NCBI RefSeq assembly: GCF_028369295.1 | Contig: NZ_JAQMYP010000017.1 | Span: forward strand, 104,904 to 168,903 | Length of the DNA: 64,000 nt | Direction: 5' to 3' | Origin: Streptomyces sp. HD | GTDB taxonomy: Bacteria > Actinomycetota > Actinomycetes > Streptomycetales > Streptomycetaceae | Shown: piece after piece, positions 48,510 to 56,773 of the stretch | How positions within the stretch are numbered: the first letter of the stretch is position 1 | How the letters are laid out: the number at the start of each line of letters is the position of its first letter | Notes under the pieces: model-generated | What the model saw: the letters and a program-made list of their open reading frames with translations, nothing else | What the model was told of the DNA's origin: nothing | Databases searched by the model: none | Translations under genes and position numbers: made by a program

Positions 48510-49664
48510 GGCGGCGAACGGTGCCCCGGAAACGGTGAGCGAAGACACCGGCGTCGCGTTCGGATCCGGGATCACCTCGGGAGCGGCCACCGTGAACGCC
48601 GCGGGCAGGCGGACCTCGGTGTCGGCGTAACGCACGACCACCTCGACCGGGCCGGGCTCCAGAGCCGGTACGACGGCCGACAGCACCAGCGGCACGCCCG
48701 ATTCCGCATCGGGAGCGGACCCCGGAGCAGACACGGGAGCGGACCCCTGAGCAGACCCCGGAGCGGACGCCGAAGCAGGCCCCGGAGCGGACGCCGAAGC
48801 AGACGCCGGGACGGACACCATGGGCACCTGCTCGCCACCGATGCTCACGCTCCCGGCCCGCAGCAGTTCGGGCTCGTCGAAGTACGTGTCGGCCAGCTCG
48901 ATCCCGATCGTGTCACCGGGCTTCGCCGTACCGTCGCCGCCCGTGTCCACCCCGGCGATCCGGTAGCCGCACGCCGGTGTGCCGCCCGACGGGGGCTTCA
49001 GCTGCACGGTGGCGCCGGGATGCCGTCGGTGGAAGTCGAGCAGCCCGCCCAGCACGGCGTACGCGGCGCGCCCCTTGCAGGAGCCGGCCCCCTCCGCCGA
49101 CGCGGCGTGGTCCCGTGCCGCCTGCTCCCAGCTGCCGCCCTCGCCCTGCACGGCCAGACAGGCGGCGGCCAGGCCGCGCATCAGCGTCCAGTCGCCGTCG
49201 CCGGCCGGCGTCCGGGGGATCACGCTCTGGGCGTTGCGGCACCTGGCCGGGTCGCGGAGCAGGTCGTACACGCTCGCCGGGTCCGAAGTGCCGTCCAGGT
49301 TCGGCGAGTCGGGGCCGGGCGGGAGCCAGGCGGGCGCGTCGAGGAACTTGCGGGTCATGGTGGGGCTGGGGGTGGGAGCCGGGCGCTCGCTCGCCGTTCC
49401 GTCCCGGGACGCGCTCGGTGCGGCCGTGGGCGCGGGCGCGCCGATGTGGCCGTCCGGTGACGGGCGTACCGGGGGAGTGGAGCCGCTCGGCGGGCCGGTC
49501 GGCAGCCCTCGGTTGCCGTTGGAGGGGCCGGTGGTGACGATGCTGCTTCCGCCGCCCCTGTTGTCCGCCGTGCCCCCCTGGCCGCTGGTGAAGGCGGCGG
49601 CTGCCACTGCCACCGCCCCTACGACGAGCAGCCCCGAGATACGCATCCCGAGGGAAACCGCCAT
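47892..49664 (-). CDS. Secreted Pro/Ala-rich protein with IPT/TIG-like domain; 3' run-on antisense to cytochrome b
   Basis: ATG 49664 opens a signal peptide or anchor (MAVSLGMRISGLLVVGAVAV). A Gly/Ser/Pro/Thr-rich linker follows (about residues 30-110). A folded region comes next: KFLDAPAWLPPGPDSPNLDG, then four cysteine-containing segments such as DPARCRNAQSVIP and SCKGRAAYAVLGGLLDFHRR. A small IPT/TIG-like sheet lies near residues 280-375, interrupted by an Ala/Ser/Pro repeat (SASASAPGPASASAPG). The protein should end near 48530, but no stop occurs in frame and the reading frame continues antisense through the cytochrome b gene to 47892. A lost stop or a sequence error is likely; the last 200 codons are probably not real protein. 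Function unknown. Confidence 0.55.
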   Translation of the reverse strand: MAVSLGMRISGLLVVGAVAVAAAAFTSGQGGTADNRGGGSSIVTTGPSNGNRGLPTGPPSGSTPPVRPSPDGHIGAPAPTAAPSASRDGTASERPAPTPSPTMTRKFLDAPAWLPPGPDSPNLDGTSDPASVYDLLRDPARCRNAQSVIPRTPAGDGDWTLMRGLAAACLAVQGEGGSWEQAARDHAASAEGAGSCKGRAAYAVLGGLLDFHRRHPGATVQLKPPSGGTPACGYRIAGVDTGGDGTAKPGDTIGIELADTYFDEPELLRAGSVSIGGEQVPMVSVPASASASAPGPASASAPGSAQGSAPVSAPGSAPDAESGVPLVLSAVVPALEPGPVEVVVRYADTEVRLPAAFTVAAPEVIPDPNATPVSSLTVSGAPFAASVPPQRVLPLGPLPAHHPGPHTAASLRVPQCHADVAREDDADGEGQPVVDEGRAGAPDQGCEVGEPHQQAGAEHHQRGARDPGRVDLLPGVELARRTRRGPPVPAQGGTQPAAVVRAEAVEEAQVGAEQSGSEAGQDGHRQGEACPLVNTDHQLAAADEFGELRDVQTGRGHHAHAHQRGRRTVHPAGGPAEAPDARGRAGGVKS

Positions 49665-49839
49665 GACGCCCCCCGATGTTTCCGGCCCCGGACGGCTGCG
49701 GCAGCCCTCCGGAGGTTTCCTCATCATCGGGCCGGGGGTGCGGTTGGGGGAAGCGGCTTTAGGTGATCGTCAGAGGGATTTGAGGTGCGGGGCGCGTCGC
49801 TGGGAGTGGCGCCTATGGAAGTGCCTCGCCATGTCGAGG

Positions 49840-49925
49840 GGCGGCTGCGGGTGTGTCGTGGCCGGTCGCGGCCACGCGGCGGCAGCCGCAAATTCCACAC
49901 AGCCCCGCGCCCTTTGGGGCGTTGC
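49840..49925. repeat. Dispersed Streptomyces intergenic repeat, copy 4 (inverted orientation)
   Basis: Carries tgtcgtggccggtcgcggcc and acacagccccgcgcc, then ctttggggcgttgcc, closely matching 34318-34402 and the reverse complement of 2645-2712. It is part of a 543-base gene-free stretch (49665-50207), whose right half is the 20-bp tandem array. Confidence 0.7.
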
Positions 49926-49980
49926 CGCCAGCCCCAACTGCCAGCCCCGACCCTCAGCCCCAGGCACAACCCCTCCGGTC

Positions 49981-50200
49981 TCAGCCTTGGCCTTGAGGCC
50001 TCAGCCTTGGCCCTCCAGCCTCAGCCTTGGCCTTGAGGCCTCAGCCTTGGCCTTCCGGTCTCAGCCTTGGCCTTCCGGTCTCAGCCTTGGCCTTGAGGCC
50101 TCAGCCTTGGCCTTCCGGTCTCAGCCTTGGCCTTGAGGCCTCAGCCTTGGCCCTCCAGCCTCAGCCTTGCCCCTCCGGCCTCAGCCCCGGCCCTCCAGCC
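49981..50200. repeat. 20-bp tandem repeat array, 11 units
   Basis: Eleven consecutive 20-base units begin TCAGCCTTGG (units 10 and 11 slightly degenerate). They have four kinds of second half: CCTTGAGGCC (units 1, 3, 6, 8), CCCTCCAGCC (2, 9, 11), CCTTCCGGTC (4, 5, 7) and CCCTCCGGCC (10). A partial twelfth copy runs into the stop of the idonate dehydrogenase gene (50208). Nothing in the array looks coding. CCTTGAGGCC units can form small hairpins. Confidence 0.95.
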
Positions 50201-50207
50201 TCAGCCC

Positions 50208-51233
50208 TCAAGCCCCGAAATCCAGCAGCACCTTGCACGATTGGCTTCGGTCCGCCGCCAGTTCAAACGCCGACTCCGCCTCCCGCACCGGCACCACCGC
50301 ACTCACCAGTCCGTCGAACAACCCCTCCACCGCGAGCAGTTCCAGCGCCCCGTCGAACTCCTCGTCGAACCGGAACGCCCCCCGCACCTCGATCTCCCGG
50401 CTCACGACGAGGTTCCCCGCGAACGGGCTCCTCCCCGGCGGCAGCATCCCGAGCTGGACCACGACACCTCCGCGCCGCACCAGCCGCAGACAGGTGTCCA
50501 ACCCCGCCGCCACGCCGGACGCCTCGATCGCCACGTCCACCTCGGCAGGCCACCCGGCGTCCTCCGGATCGTCGGCCCGTACGAGGGTGTCGGCGCCCGC
50601 GATCCGCGCGTACCGCAGGGCCGCGGGCAGCAGGTCCGTCACCGTGACCCGCGCAGCGCCCGCCGCCTTCGCCGCCGCGACGACCAGGCACCCGATCGGA
50701 CCGGCGCCGGTGACCAGGACATGGCTCCCGGCCACCTCCCCGGCCCGCCGCACGGCGTGCAGGGCGACGGACAGCGGCTCGGCGAGGGCGGCGCGCCGCA
50801 GGTCCAGGCCGGGCGGGAGGGGCCGCAACTGGCCGGCGGGGACGGTCAGCCGGGCGGCGAACCCGCCCTGCACGTGCGGGAAGCGTGCCGCGCTGCCGAG
50901 GTAGCGGGTGTCGCGGCAGACGTTGCGCCGCCCGTCCGCGCACTCGGGGCAGACCCCGCAGGGCGTCGCCGGGTGCACGGCGACGGCCGTACCGGGAGGC
51001 GGCCCGGACGCTCCGGCGCCGTAGGAGACGACCGTCCCGACCACCTCGTGGCCGAGCACCATCGGCTCCCGCAGCCGGAAGTCGCCGACCCCGCCGTGCC
51101 GCCAGTAGTGCAGGTCGGAGCCGCAGACGCCGCCGTAGCGCACGGCGACCAGCGCCTGCCCGGGGCCGGGTGCCGGGGCCGGCACCTCCTCGACCCGCAG
51201 GTCGCCCGCACCGTGGATCACACAACCGAGCAT
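50208..51233 (-). CDS. idnD: L-idonate 5-dehydrogenase-like zinc alcohol dehydrogenase
   Basis: A 341-residue MDR enzyme. The catalytic zinc ligands are in GVCGSDLHYWRHGGVGDF and LGHEVVGTVV, and structural zinc cysteines in CGVCPECADGRRNVC. The NAD fold is VLVTGAGPIGCLVVAAAKAA. The YWRHGGVGDF signature is that of L-idonate 5-dehydrogenase, which oxidises L-idonate to 5-ketogluconate. The next enzyme in the operon, a gluconate 5-dehydrogenase, supports this. ATG 51233. It is the last gene of the gluconate/idonate unit and ends at the tandem array. Confidence 0.85.
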   Translation of the reverse strand: MLGCVIHGAGDLRVEEVPAPAPGPGQALVAVRYGGVCGSDLHYWRHGGVGDFRLREPMVLGHEVVGTVVSYGAGASGPPPGTAVAVHPATPCGVCPECADGRRNVCRDTRYLGSAARFPHVQGGFAARLTVPAGQLRPLPPGLDLRRAALAEPLSVALHAVRRAGEVAGSHVLVTGAGPIGCLVVAAAKAAGAARVTVTDLLPAALRYARIAGADTLVRADDPEDAGWPAEVDVAIEASGVAAGLDTCLRLVRRGGVVVQLGMLPPGRSPFAGNLVVSREIEVRGAFRFDEEFDGALELLAVEGLFDGLVSAVVPVREAESAFELAADRSQSCKVLLDFGA

Positions 51234-51247
51234 CCCCGAGGCCTCCT

Positions 51248-52024
51248 TCACAGCACGCTGGTCATTCCGCCGTCGACGTACAGCACCTGTCCGCTGACGA
51301 AGTCCGCGGCCGGGGAGGCGAGGAACAGCACCCCGCCCACCAGGTCCTCGGTACGGCCCCAGCGGCCGGCCGGGGTGCGGCGGCGCACCCATGCGCTGAA
51401 CTCCTCGTCCCGGACGAGCGGCTGGGTCAGCTCGGTCTCGATGTAGCCGGGGCCGATGCCGTTGACCTGGACGCCGTACGGACCCCAGTCCGCGCACATG
51501 CCCTTGGTGAGCATCTTCAGCGCGCCTTTGGTGGCGGCGTAGGGCGCGATGCAGGGACGGACCACCTCGCTCTGCAGGGAGCAGATGTTGACGATCTTTC
51601 CGTGGCCGCGTTCCGTCATCCGCCGCGCCGCCTCCCGGCCGACGAGGAAGGCGCTGGTCAGGTTGGTGTCCAGGATGCGGTGCCAGTCGGAGTCGGTGAA
51701 CTCCAGGAGCGGGGCGCGCAGTTGCATGCCCGCGTTGTTGACCAGGATGTCGAGCGGACCCACCCGCTCCTCGACGTCCGCGATCCCGGCGGCCACCGAT
51801 GCACTGTCGGTGACGTCGAACACGGCCGTGTGGACGGCGCCGGGCAGTTCGGCGGCCCTGAGCTCGGCGGCGGCCTTGCCGAGGCGTTCGCCGTCCCGTC
51901 CGTTGAGGACCACCGTGCAGCCGGCCTCCGCCAGACCGCGGGCGAGCGCGTGGCCGATGCCCCGGCTGGAGCCGGTGACCAGGGCCGTGCGGCCGCCGAT
52001 GTCGAAGAGGGGGTGAGCCGTCAT
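51248..52024 (-). CDS. idnO: Gluconate 5-dehydrogenase-type SDR
   Basis: A 258-residue SDR. It has TALVTGSSRGIGHALARGLA, NNAGMQLRAPLLEF and the catalytic Ser/Tyr/Lys in CSLQSEVVRPCIAPYAATKG. The QSE...R pattern and the IGPGYIETELTQPL stretch are as in IdnO/GnO enzymes, which reduce 5-ketogluconate to gluconate. It sits between the idonate dehydrogenase (14 bases) and the gluconate permease (24 bases), giving the path L-idonate, 5-ketogluconate, gluconate, 6-phosphogluconate. Confidence 0.88.
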   Translation of the reverse strand: MTAHPLFDIGGRTALVTGSSRGIGHALARGLAEAGCTVVLNGRDGERLGKAAAELRAAELPGAVHTAVFDVTDSASVAAGIADVEERVGPLDILVNNAGMQLRAPLLEFTDSDWHRILDTNLTSAFLVGREAARRMTERGHGKIVNICSLQSEVVRPCIAPYAATKGALKMLTKGMCADWGPYGVQVNGIGPGYIETELTQPLVRDEEFSAWVRRRTPAGRWGRTEDLVGGVLFLASPAADFVSGQVLYVDGGMTSVL

Positions 52025-52048
52025 CGTCGTATCCCTGTCCCGTTGTCC

Positions 52049-53476
52049 CTAAATGATCAGCGAGAGGAGGAGGACCACACCGCCGGCGACGACCGAGATG
52101 ATCGTCTCCATGACGGACCAGGTCTTGATCGTCTGGCCGACGTCCAGGCCGAAGTACTCCTTGACCAGCCAGAATCCGGCGTCGTTGACATGGCTGAAGA
52201 AGAGCGAGCCGGCACCGATGGCGAGGACCAGCAGGGCCGCGTGGGTGGTCGACATGTCGGCCGCGAGCGGGGCGACCAGACCGGCCGCCGAGACCGTGGC
52301 CACCGTCGCGGAGCCCGTCGCGAGGCGGATCGCCACCGCGATCAGCCAGGCCAGCAGCAGCGCCGGGATCGACCAGTCCTCGGAGACTTCGAGGATCATC
52401 CGGCCCACGCCCGTGTCGATCAGCGTCTGCTTGAAGCCGCCGCCCGCGCCCACGATCAGCAGGATGCCCGCGATGGGCGCGAGGCTCTTCTCCACCAGCG
52501 GTGAGATCCGCTCCTTGCCGAACCCGGCGGGCCTGAGCAGCGTGAAGATGCCGACGAGCACGGAGGCGAGCAGCGCGATCAGCGGCGAGCCGATGACGTC
52601 GAAGACCCGTTGCACGGTGTTCTCGGGGTCGTCGATGACGATGTCGACCAGCGCCTTGGAGAGCATCAGGACGACGGGGAGGAGGATCGTGGCCAGCGTG
52701 GCCCCGAAGGCGGGCCGCTTCTCCGAGTCCTTGGCGACGCGCTGCGTGGGGTCCTGGGCGGAACCCTCGATCGCGGCCAGCATCCGCTCGGGAGCCGGGA
52801 CGTCCACCCAGCGCGCCGCGTACCGCGAGAACACCGGGCCGGCGATGATCACGGTCGGTATCGCGACCAGGACGCCGAGGGCCAGCGTGACACCCAGGTC
52901 GGCGCCGATGGCGTCGATCGCGACCAGCGGGCCGGGGTGCGGCGGGACCAGGCCGTGCATCACGGACAGCCCGGCCAGGGCGGGGATGCCGATACGCATC
53001 AGCGAGTAGTTGCCGCGCTTGGCGACCATCAGCACGACCGGGATCAGCAGGACGACACCGACCTCGAAGAAGAGCGGCAGACCGATCACCGAGGCGATCA
53101 GCACCATCGCCCACGGCATCGAACGGCCGCCGGTCCTGGCGAGGATGGTGTCGACGATCTGGTCGGCGCCGCCCGAGTCGGCGAGCATCTTGCCCAGGAT
53201 CGCGCCGAGGGCGATCAGCACGCCCACGCCGGCGACCGTGGTGCCGAGCCCGGTGGTGAAGCTGGCGATGACCTTGTCGAGCGGCGCCCCGGCGATCGCG
53301 CCGAGCGCCAGCGACCCGAGGGTCAGCGACAGGAACGCGTGGAGCTTGAACTTCGTGATGAGCAGGACGATGACGGCGATGCCCGCCAGGACGGCGATGC
53401 CCAGCTGAGCGTGGCCGGCCGAGGTGATGGGCTCGACGGTGTCCGCTGCCAGCATCTCGACGCTGAGTCTGGTCAC
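52049..53476 (-). CDS. gntP: GntP-family gluconate:H+ symporter
   Basis: A 475-residue membrane protein with about 12-14 helices. Family motifs are IASVIGLPLFFEVGVVLLIP, MHGLVPPHPGPLVAIDAIGA and SATVATVSAAGLVAP, with SHVNDAGFWLVKEYFGL near the C terminus. GTG 53476 is preceded by aaggga. It imports gluconate, and possibly idonate, for the adjacent kinase and dehydrogenases. From memory the S. coelicolor counterpart is in the gntR-gntK-gntP cluster. Confidence 0.93.
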   Translation of the reverse strand: MTRLSVEMLAADTVEPITSAGHAQLGIAVLAGIAVIVLLITKFKLHAFLSLTLGSLALGAIAGAPLDKVIASFTTGLGTTVAGVGVLIALGAILGKMLADSGGADQIVDTILARTGGRSMPWAMVLIASVIGLPLFFEVGVVLLIPVVLMVAKRGNYSLMRIGIPALAGLSVMHGLVPPHPGPLVAIDAIGADLGVTLALGVLVAIPTVIIAGPVFSRYAARWVDVPAPERMLAAIEGSAQDPTQRVAKDSEKRPAFGATLATILLPVVLMLSKALVDIVIDDPENTVQRVFDVIGSPLIALLASVLVGIFTLLRPAGFGKERISPLVEKSLAPIAGILLIVGAGGGFKQTLIDTGVGRMILEVSEDWSIPALLLAWLIAVAIRLATGSATVATVSAAGLVAPLAADMSTTHAALLVLAIGAGSLFFSHVNDAGFWLVKEYFGLDVGQTIKTWSVMETIISVVAGGVVLLLSLII

Positions 53477-53545
53477 GGGGGTTCCCTTGCAGGTACGGGG
53501 GATGGGGGACGCGTGGGGGGTGGTGCTCGGGGGGTGCCTGGAGGG

Positions 53546-54070
53546 CTACTGCGGCGAGTCGGTGCCGGGCAGGTCGTTCAGCGCTTTGACGGCCCGTTCG
53601 GTGATCTCCTCCGGGCCGCCGGCGACATCCACGGCGACTCCGGCCTCGTCCGACTGCAGCGGCTGGAGGGTGGCGAACTGGGAGTCCAGCAGCGCGGTCG
53701 GCATGAAGTGCCCCTGCCGGTGCGACATCCGGTCCTCGACGAGGGCCCGGTCACCGGTGAGGTGCACGAACACGACCCCGGGTGCGGCGGCCCGCAACCG
53801 GTCCCGGTACGACCGCTTCAGTGCCGAGCAGCTGACCACCCCGCCGAGCCCGGCCCGCCCGTCCGCCCAGACGCCGATGGCATCCAGCCACGGCCACCTG
53901 TCCGCGTCGTCGAGCGGGGTGCCGGCCGACATCTTGGCGATGTTGGCCTGCGGGTGGAAGTCGTCGCCCTCGGCGTACGGGACGCCGAGCCGGGCCGCGA
54001 GCAGGGGACCGATGGTGGTCTTGCCGGTGCCCGCGACGCCCATGACCACGACGACATGGGGGGTGTTCAT
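53546..54070 (-). CDS. gntK: Gluconokinase
   Basis: A 174-residue P-loop kinase. Walker A is VMGVAGTGKTTIGPLLAARL, the gluconate-binding region is YAEGDDFHPQANIAKMSAGT, followed by PLDDADRWPWLDAI and CSALKRSYRDRLR. Length and motifs match GntK. It phosphorylates gluconate to 6-phosphogluconate for the pentose phosphate path. First gene of the kinase-permease-idnO-idnD unit, divergent from the FadR-type regulator. The ATG at 54070 is the canonical family start (MNTPHVVVVMG). Confidence 0.95.
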   Translation of the reverse strand: MNTPHVVVVMGVAGTGKTTIGPLLAARLGVPYAEGDDFHPQANIAKMSAGTPLDDADRWPWLDAIGVWADGRAGLGGVVSCSALKRSYRDRLRAAAPGVVFVHLTGDRALVEDRMSHRQGHFMPTALLDSQFATLQPLQSDEAGVAVDVAGGPEEITERAVKALNDLPGTDSPQ

Positions 54071-54140
54071 CGCTGCCTCACTGTCTGCTGTCTCCGTCGA
54101 CACATGGCGTCCAGGGACGCCGACGCAACTGAAACCCATT

Positions 54141-54151
54141 AGGTACGACGA
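54141..54151. promoter_or_regulatory. Candidate FadR-type operator AGGTACGACGA between gntK and gntR
   Basis: The sequence matches the FadR-subfamily GntR consensus TNGTNNNACNA at all fixed positions but one, on either strand. It lies centrally in the 147-base gap between the divergent gntK and gntR starts, where a repressor could control both. Two partial direct repeats AAGAGTCTG / TAAGTCTG lie just to its right (about 54155-54180). Confidence 0.5.
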
Positions 54152-54217
54152 ATTCAAGAGTCTGCGGCGAATAAGTCTGACTTTTTGTTCCCGTGATCTG
54201 CCCCGTACGCTGAGTGC

Positions 54218-54919
54218 ATGAGCACACCGGGCCGGGGGCTGCACGGCCATGTACTGGAGACCCTCGGTCCCGCGATCACCGCGGGCGAGTATCCGCCCGG
54301 CAGCGTCCTGCGCACGGACGAGCTGGCGCAGCGCTTCGAGGTGTCGCGGTCGGTGATGCGCGAGGCGGTGCGGGTCCTGGAGTCCATGTACCTGGTCGAG
54401 TCCCGCCGCCGCGTGGGTGTCACGGTGCGCCCCAAGGCCGAGTGGAACGTCTACGACCCCCAGGTCATCCGCTGGCGCCTGGCGGGCGCCGACCGCCCGC
54501 AGCAGCTGCGCTCACTGACCGTGCTGCGCTCGGCGATCGAGCCGGCCGCGGCCGCGCTGGCCGCCAAGCACGCCACCGCCGACCAGTGCGCCGAACTCAC
54601 CGAGTGCGCCCTCGGCATGGTGGCCAACTCCCGCGGCCACCAGCTGGAGGGCTATCTCGTCCACGACATCGCCTTCCACCGCGCCATCCTGAACGCCTCC
54701 GGCAACGAGATGTTCGCCCGCCTCGGCGATGTCGTCGCCGAGGTCCTCACCGGCCGCACCCACCACGAGATCATGTTCGAGGACCCCGACCCGGCCGCCG
54801 TGACCCTCCACGTCCAAGTGGCGGAGGCGGTCCGCGCGGGCGACGCGGTCCGGGCGGAACACCTGACCCGCGAGATCACGGTCGGGGCGCTCCAGGAACT
54901 GGACATCCTGGCGCCGTAG
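54218..54919 (+). CDS. gntR: FadR-subfamily GntR regulator of gluconate use
   Basis: A 233-residue regulator. The winged helix is at residues 8-75 (ITAGEYPPGSVLRTDELAQR, then FEVSRSVMREAVRVLESMYL). The all-helical FCD domain (residues about 95-220) has the metal/acid-binding residues in HDIAFHRAILNASGNEMFAR and HLQ-type THHEIMFE. Effector is expected to be gluconate or 6-phosphogluconate. It is divergent from gntK, with a candidate operator at 54141-54151. A YchJ gene is convergent downstream. Confidence 0.92.
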   Translation: MSTPGRGLHGHVLETLGPAITAGEYPPGSVLRTDELAQRFEVSRSVMREAVRVLESMYLVESRRRVGVTVRPKAEWNVYDPQVIRWRLAGADRPQQLRSLTVLRSAIEPAAAALAAKHATADQCAELTECALGMVANSRGHQLEGYLVHDIAFHRAILNASGNEMFARLGDVVAEVLTGRTHHEIMFEDPDPAAVTLHVQVAEAVRAGDAVRAEHLTREITVGALQELDILAP

Positions 54920-54951
54920 GCGTCGGCGCAGGGACAGAGGCGCCGGCAGCG

Positions 54952-55326
54952 CTAGCCGGGGAACTCCCCGTCCACGTACACCCACGCCCCGTCCACCCGC
55001 TCGAACCGGCTCAGCTCGTGCAGCGAGCCGCCCCGGTAGGACGCCCGGAACTCCACCGTGCCGGTCGTGTGGAACGCCGTACCGTCGCCCGCCGCGAGGA
55101 TCTCAAGGCCGGTCCACCGCATCCCCGGGTCCAGGTCCAGCCGCGCGGGCCGCGTCCGCGGATGCCAGGTGCGCAGCAGGTACGCCGCATCGCCCTTGAC
55201 GAACGCGCTGTACCGCGACCGCATCAGCGCCTCGGCGGTCGGCGCGGCAGCGGTGCCCGCGTGGTAGCGGCCGCAGCACTCGCCGTAGGCCCTGGACAGC
55301 CCGCACGGGCAGGAACGCGTGGTCAT
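54952..55326 (-). CDS. YchJ-family (UPF0225) zinc-binding protein
   Basis: A 124-residue protein. The N-terminal zinc ligands are CPCGLSRAYGECCGRYHAGT, a SEC-C-like motif. The NTF2-like region follows with ALMRSRYSAFVKGDAAYLLR and TWHPRTRP, and FRASYRGGSLHELSRFERVD after it. Function of the family is unknown. ATG 55326 is preferred to 55335 because an AGGAG sits at a normal distance from it. Convergent with gntR; upstream lies the M1 peptidase, only 13 bases away on the same strand. Confidence 0.9.
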   Translation of the reverse strand: MTTRSCPCGLSRAYGECCGRYHAGTAAAPTAEALMRSRYSAFVKGDAAYLLRTWHPRTRPARLDLDPGMRWTGLEILAAGDGTAFHTTGTVEFRASYRGGSLHELSRFERVDGAWVYVDGEFPG

Positions 55327-55339
55327 GACCGCCATTCTC

Positions 55340-56773
55340 CTAGCCCGCCGCCCGCGTCTGGGCCCCGGGCAGCGGCGGCAGCGCCGCGCCGTACACCCAC
55401 GCCTCGAACAGTTCGTCCACCGGCTCGGTCGCGAAGCGGGCCACGTGCGCGGTGAAGGCCTTGGTCGTCACCGTGCCGCCCCGGTGCAGCTGCCCCCAGC
55501 TGCGCAGCATGCGGAAGAAGGCGATGTCGCCCAGCGCGTGGCGCACCGCGTGCAGGACAAGCCCGCCCCGCTCGTAGAGCCGGTCGTCGAACATCGACTT
55601 GCGGCCCGGATCCGCCAGCCGCAGATCCTGTGGCTGCGAGGCCAGCAAACGGTGCGCGATGGCGGCCAGTTGCTGCGCCGTACGCCCACCCGAGCGCTCC
55701 GACCACAGCCACTCCGCGTACTTCGCGAACCCCTCGTTCAGCCAGATGTGCCGCCAGTCCGCGATGGACACGCTGTTGCCGAACCACTGGTGCGCCAGCT
55801 CGTGCGCCACCAGCCGCTCCGAACCCCGCGCCCCGTCCACATGGTTGGCGCCGAACAGCGACAACCCCTGTGCCTCGACGGGTACGTCGAGTTCCTCCTC
55901 GGTCACCACGACCGCGTACTCGTCGAACGGGTACGGCCCGAACAGCTCCTGGAAGACGTCCATCATCTGCGGCTGACGCGCGAAGTCCCGCGAGAAGTCG
56001 CCCAGCAGATGCGCCGGGATGTGCCCGTGTTGCGGCACCCCGCCCAGGCCCGGGTCGCCCAGCAGCACCGTCTGGTACTTGCCGATCGACAGGCCGACCA
56101 GATAGCTGGACGTCGGCGCCGACTGCTCGTACACCCACGTAGTGGTCGACGCCTTCGTCGTCCGGGTCAGCAGCCGACCGCCCGCCACCACCGCGTACGC
56201 CGACGGCGTCGTGATCGAGATCTGGTACGACGCCTTGTCGGCGGGCCGGTCGTTGCACGGATACCACGACGGCGCCCCGATCGGCTGGCTGGCCACCAGC
56301 GCCCCGTCCTCCAGCTCCTCCCAACCGATCCCGCCCCACGGGCTGTTCACCGGCTTGGGGTTGCCCGACCAGTGCACCTCGACCGTGAAGGCCGCCCCGG
56401 CCCGGATCGGCTTGGCGGGGCGGACCCGCAGCCTGCCGCCGCGGTGCGTGTAGTGCGGCTGCCGTCCGTCGAGCCGGACCCGTCCGATCTTGAAGTCGGA
56501 CAGGTTCAGCACGAACTCGGTGAGCGGCGAGCGGCCCGCGATCGCGTTGATCCGGGCCGTCCCCGACAACCGGTTCGGGCCCGGGCGGTAGTCCAGCGCG
56601 AGCTCGTACCGGTGCACCCGGTATCGCGGGTCGCCGTGCTCCGGGAAGTACGGGTCCGCGCCCGCCGCCTGCTGAACTGCCACTGCTGTCTGTGCTCCCT
56701 GCGCCGTACTGCTGCCACTCCGTGCCGGCCCACCGCTCTCCGGCCCCGAGTGGGCCGCGCTCAGGGACGCCAT
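55340..56773 (-). CDS. M1-family metallopeptidase (aminopeptidase)
   Basis: A 477-residue zinc peptidase. The N-terminal beta-saddle (YRVHRYELALDYRPGPNRLS) precedes the catalytic domain. The zinc motif VAHELAHQWFGNSVSIADWR plus downstream Glu in WLNEGFAKYAEWLW give HExxH-x18-E, so all ligands and the catalytic Glu are present. The usual GxMEN exopeptidase loop is replaced by ELDVPVEAQGLSLF, so N-terminal recognition may differ. The first 45 residues are low-complexity, without a clear signal peptide. The start (ATG 56773) lies inside the end of the Pls-like gene by 13 bases, so they are probably one transcript. Confidence 0.85.
   Translation of the reverse strand: MASLSAAHSGPESGGPARSGSSTAQGAQTAVAVQQAAGADPYFPEHGDPRYRVHRYELALDYRPGPNRLSGTARINAIAGRSPLTEFVLNLSDFKIGRVRLDGRQPHYTHRGGRLRVRPAKPIRAGAAFTVEVHWSGNPKPVNSPWGGIGWEELEDGALVASQPIGAPSWYPCNDRPADKASYQISITTPSAYAVVAGGRLLTRTTKASTTTWVYEQSAPTSSYLVGLSIGKYQTVLLGDPGLGGVPQHGHIPAHLLGDFSRDFARQPQMMDVFQELFGPYPFDEYAVVVTEEELDVPVEAQGLSLFGANHVDGARGSERLVAHELAHQWFGNSVSIADWRHIWLNEGFAKYAEWLWSERSGGRTAQQLAAIAHRLLASQPQDLRLADPGRKSMFDDRLYERGGLVLHAVRHALGDIAFFRMLRSWGQLHRGGTVTTKAFTAHVARFATEPVDELFEAWVYGAALPPLPGAQTRAAG

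Noticed and set aside
49981..50200. 20-bp array as CRISPR or as an ORF
   Set aside because: Units are adjacent with no unique spacers. Open frames arise only because the repeats lack stops.
50208..53114. Single 968-codon frame joining the idonate dehydrogenase to upstream sequence
   Set aside because: Homology begins at ATG 51233; upstream it is a shadow of the SDR and permease genes, which have proper starts.
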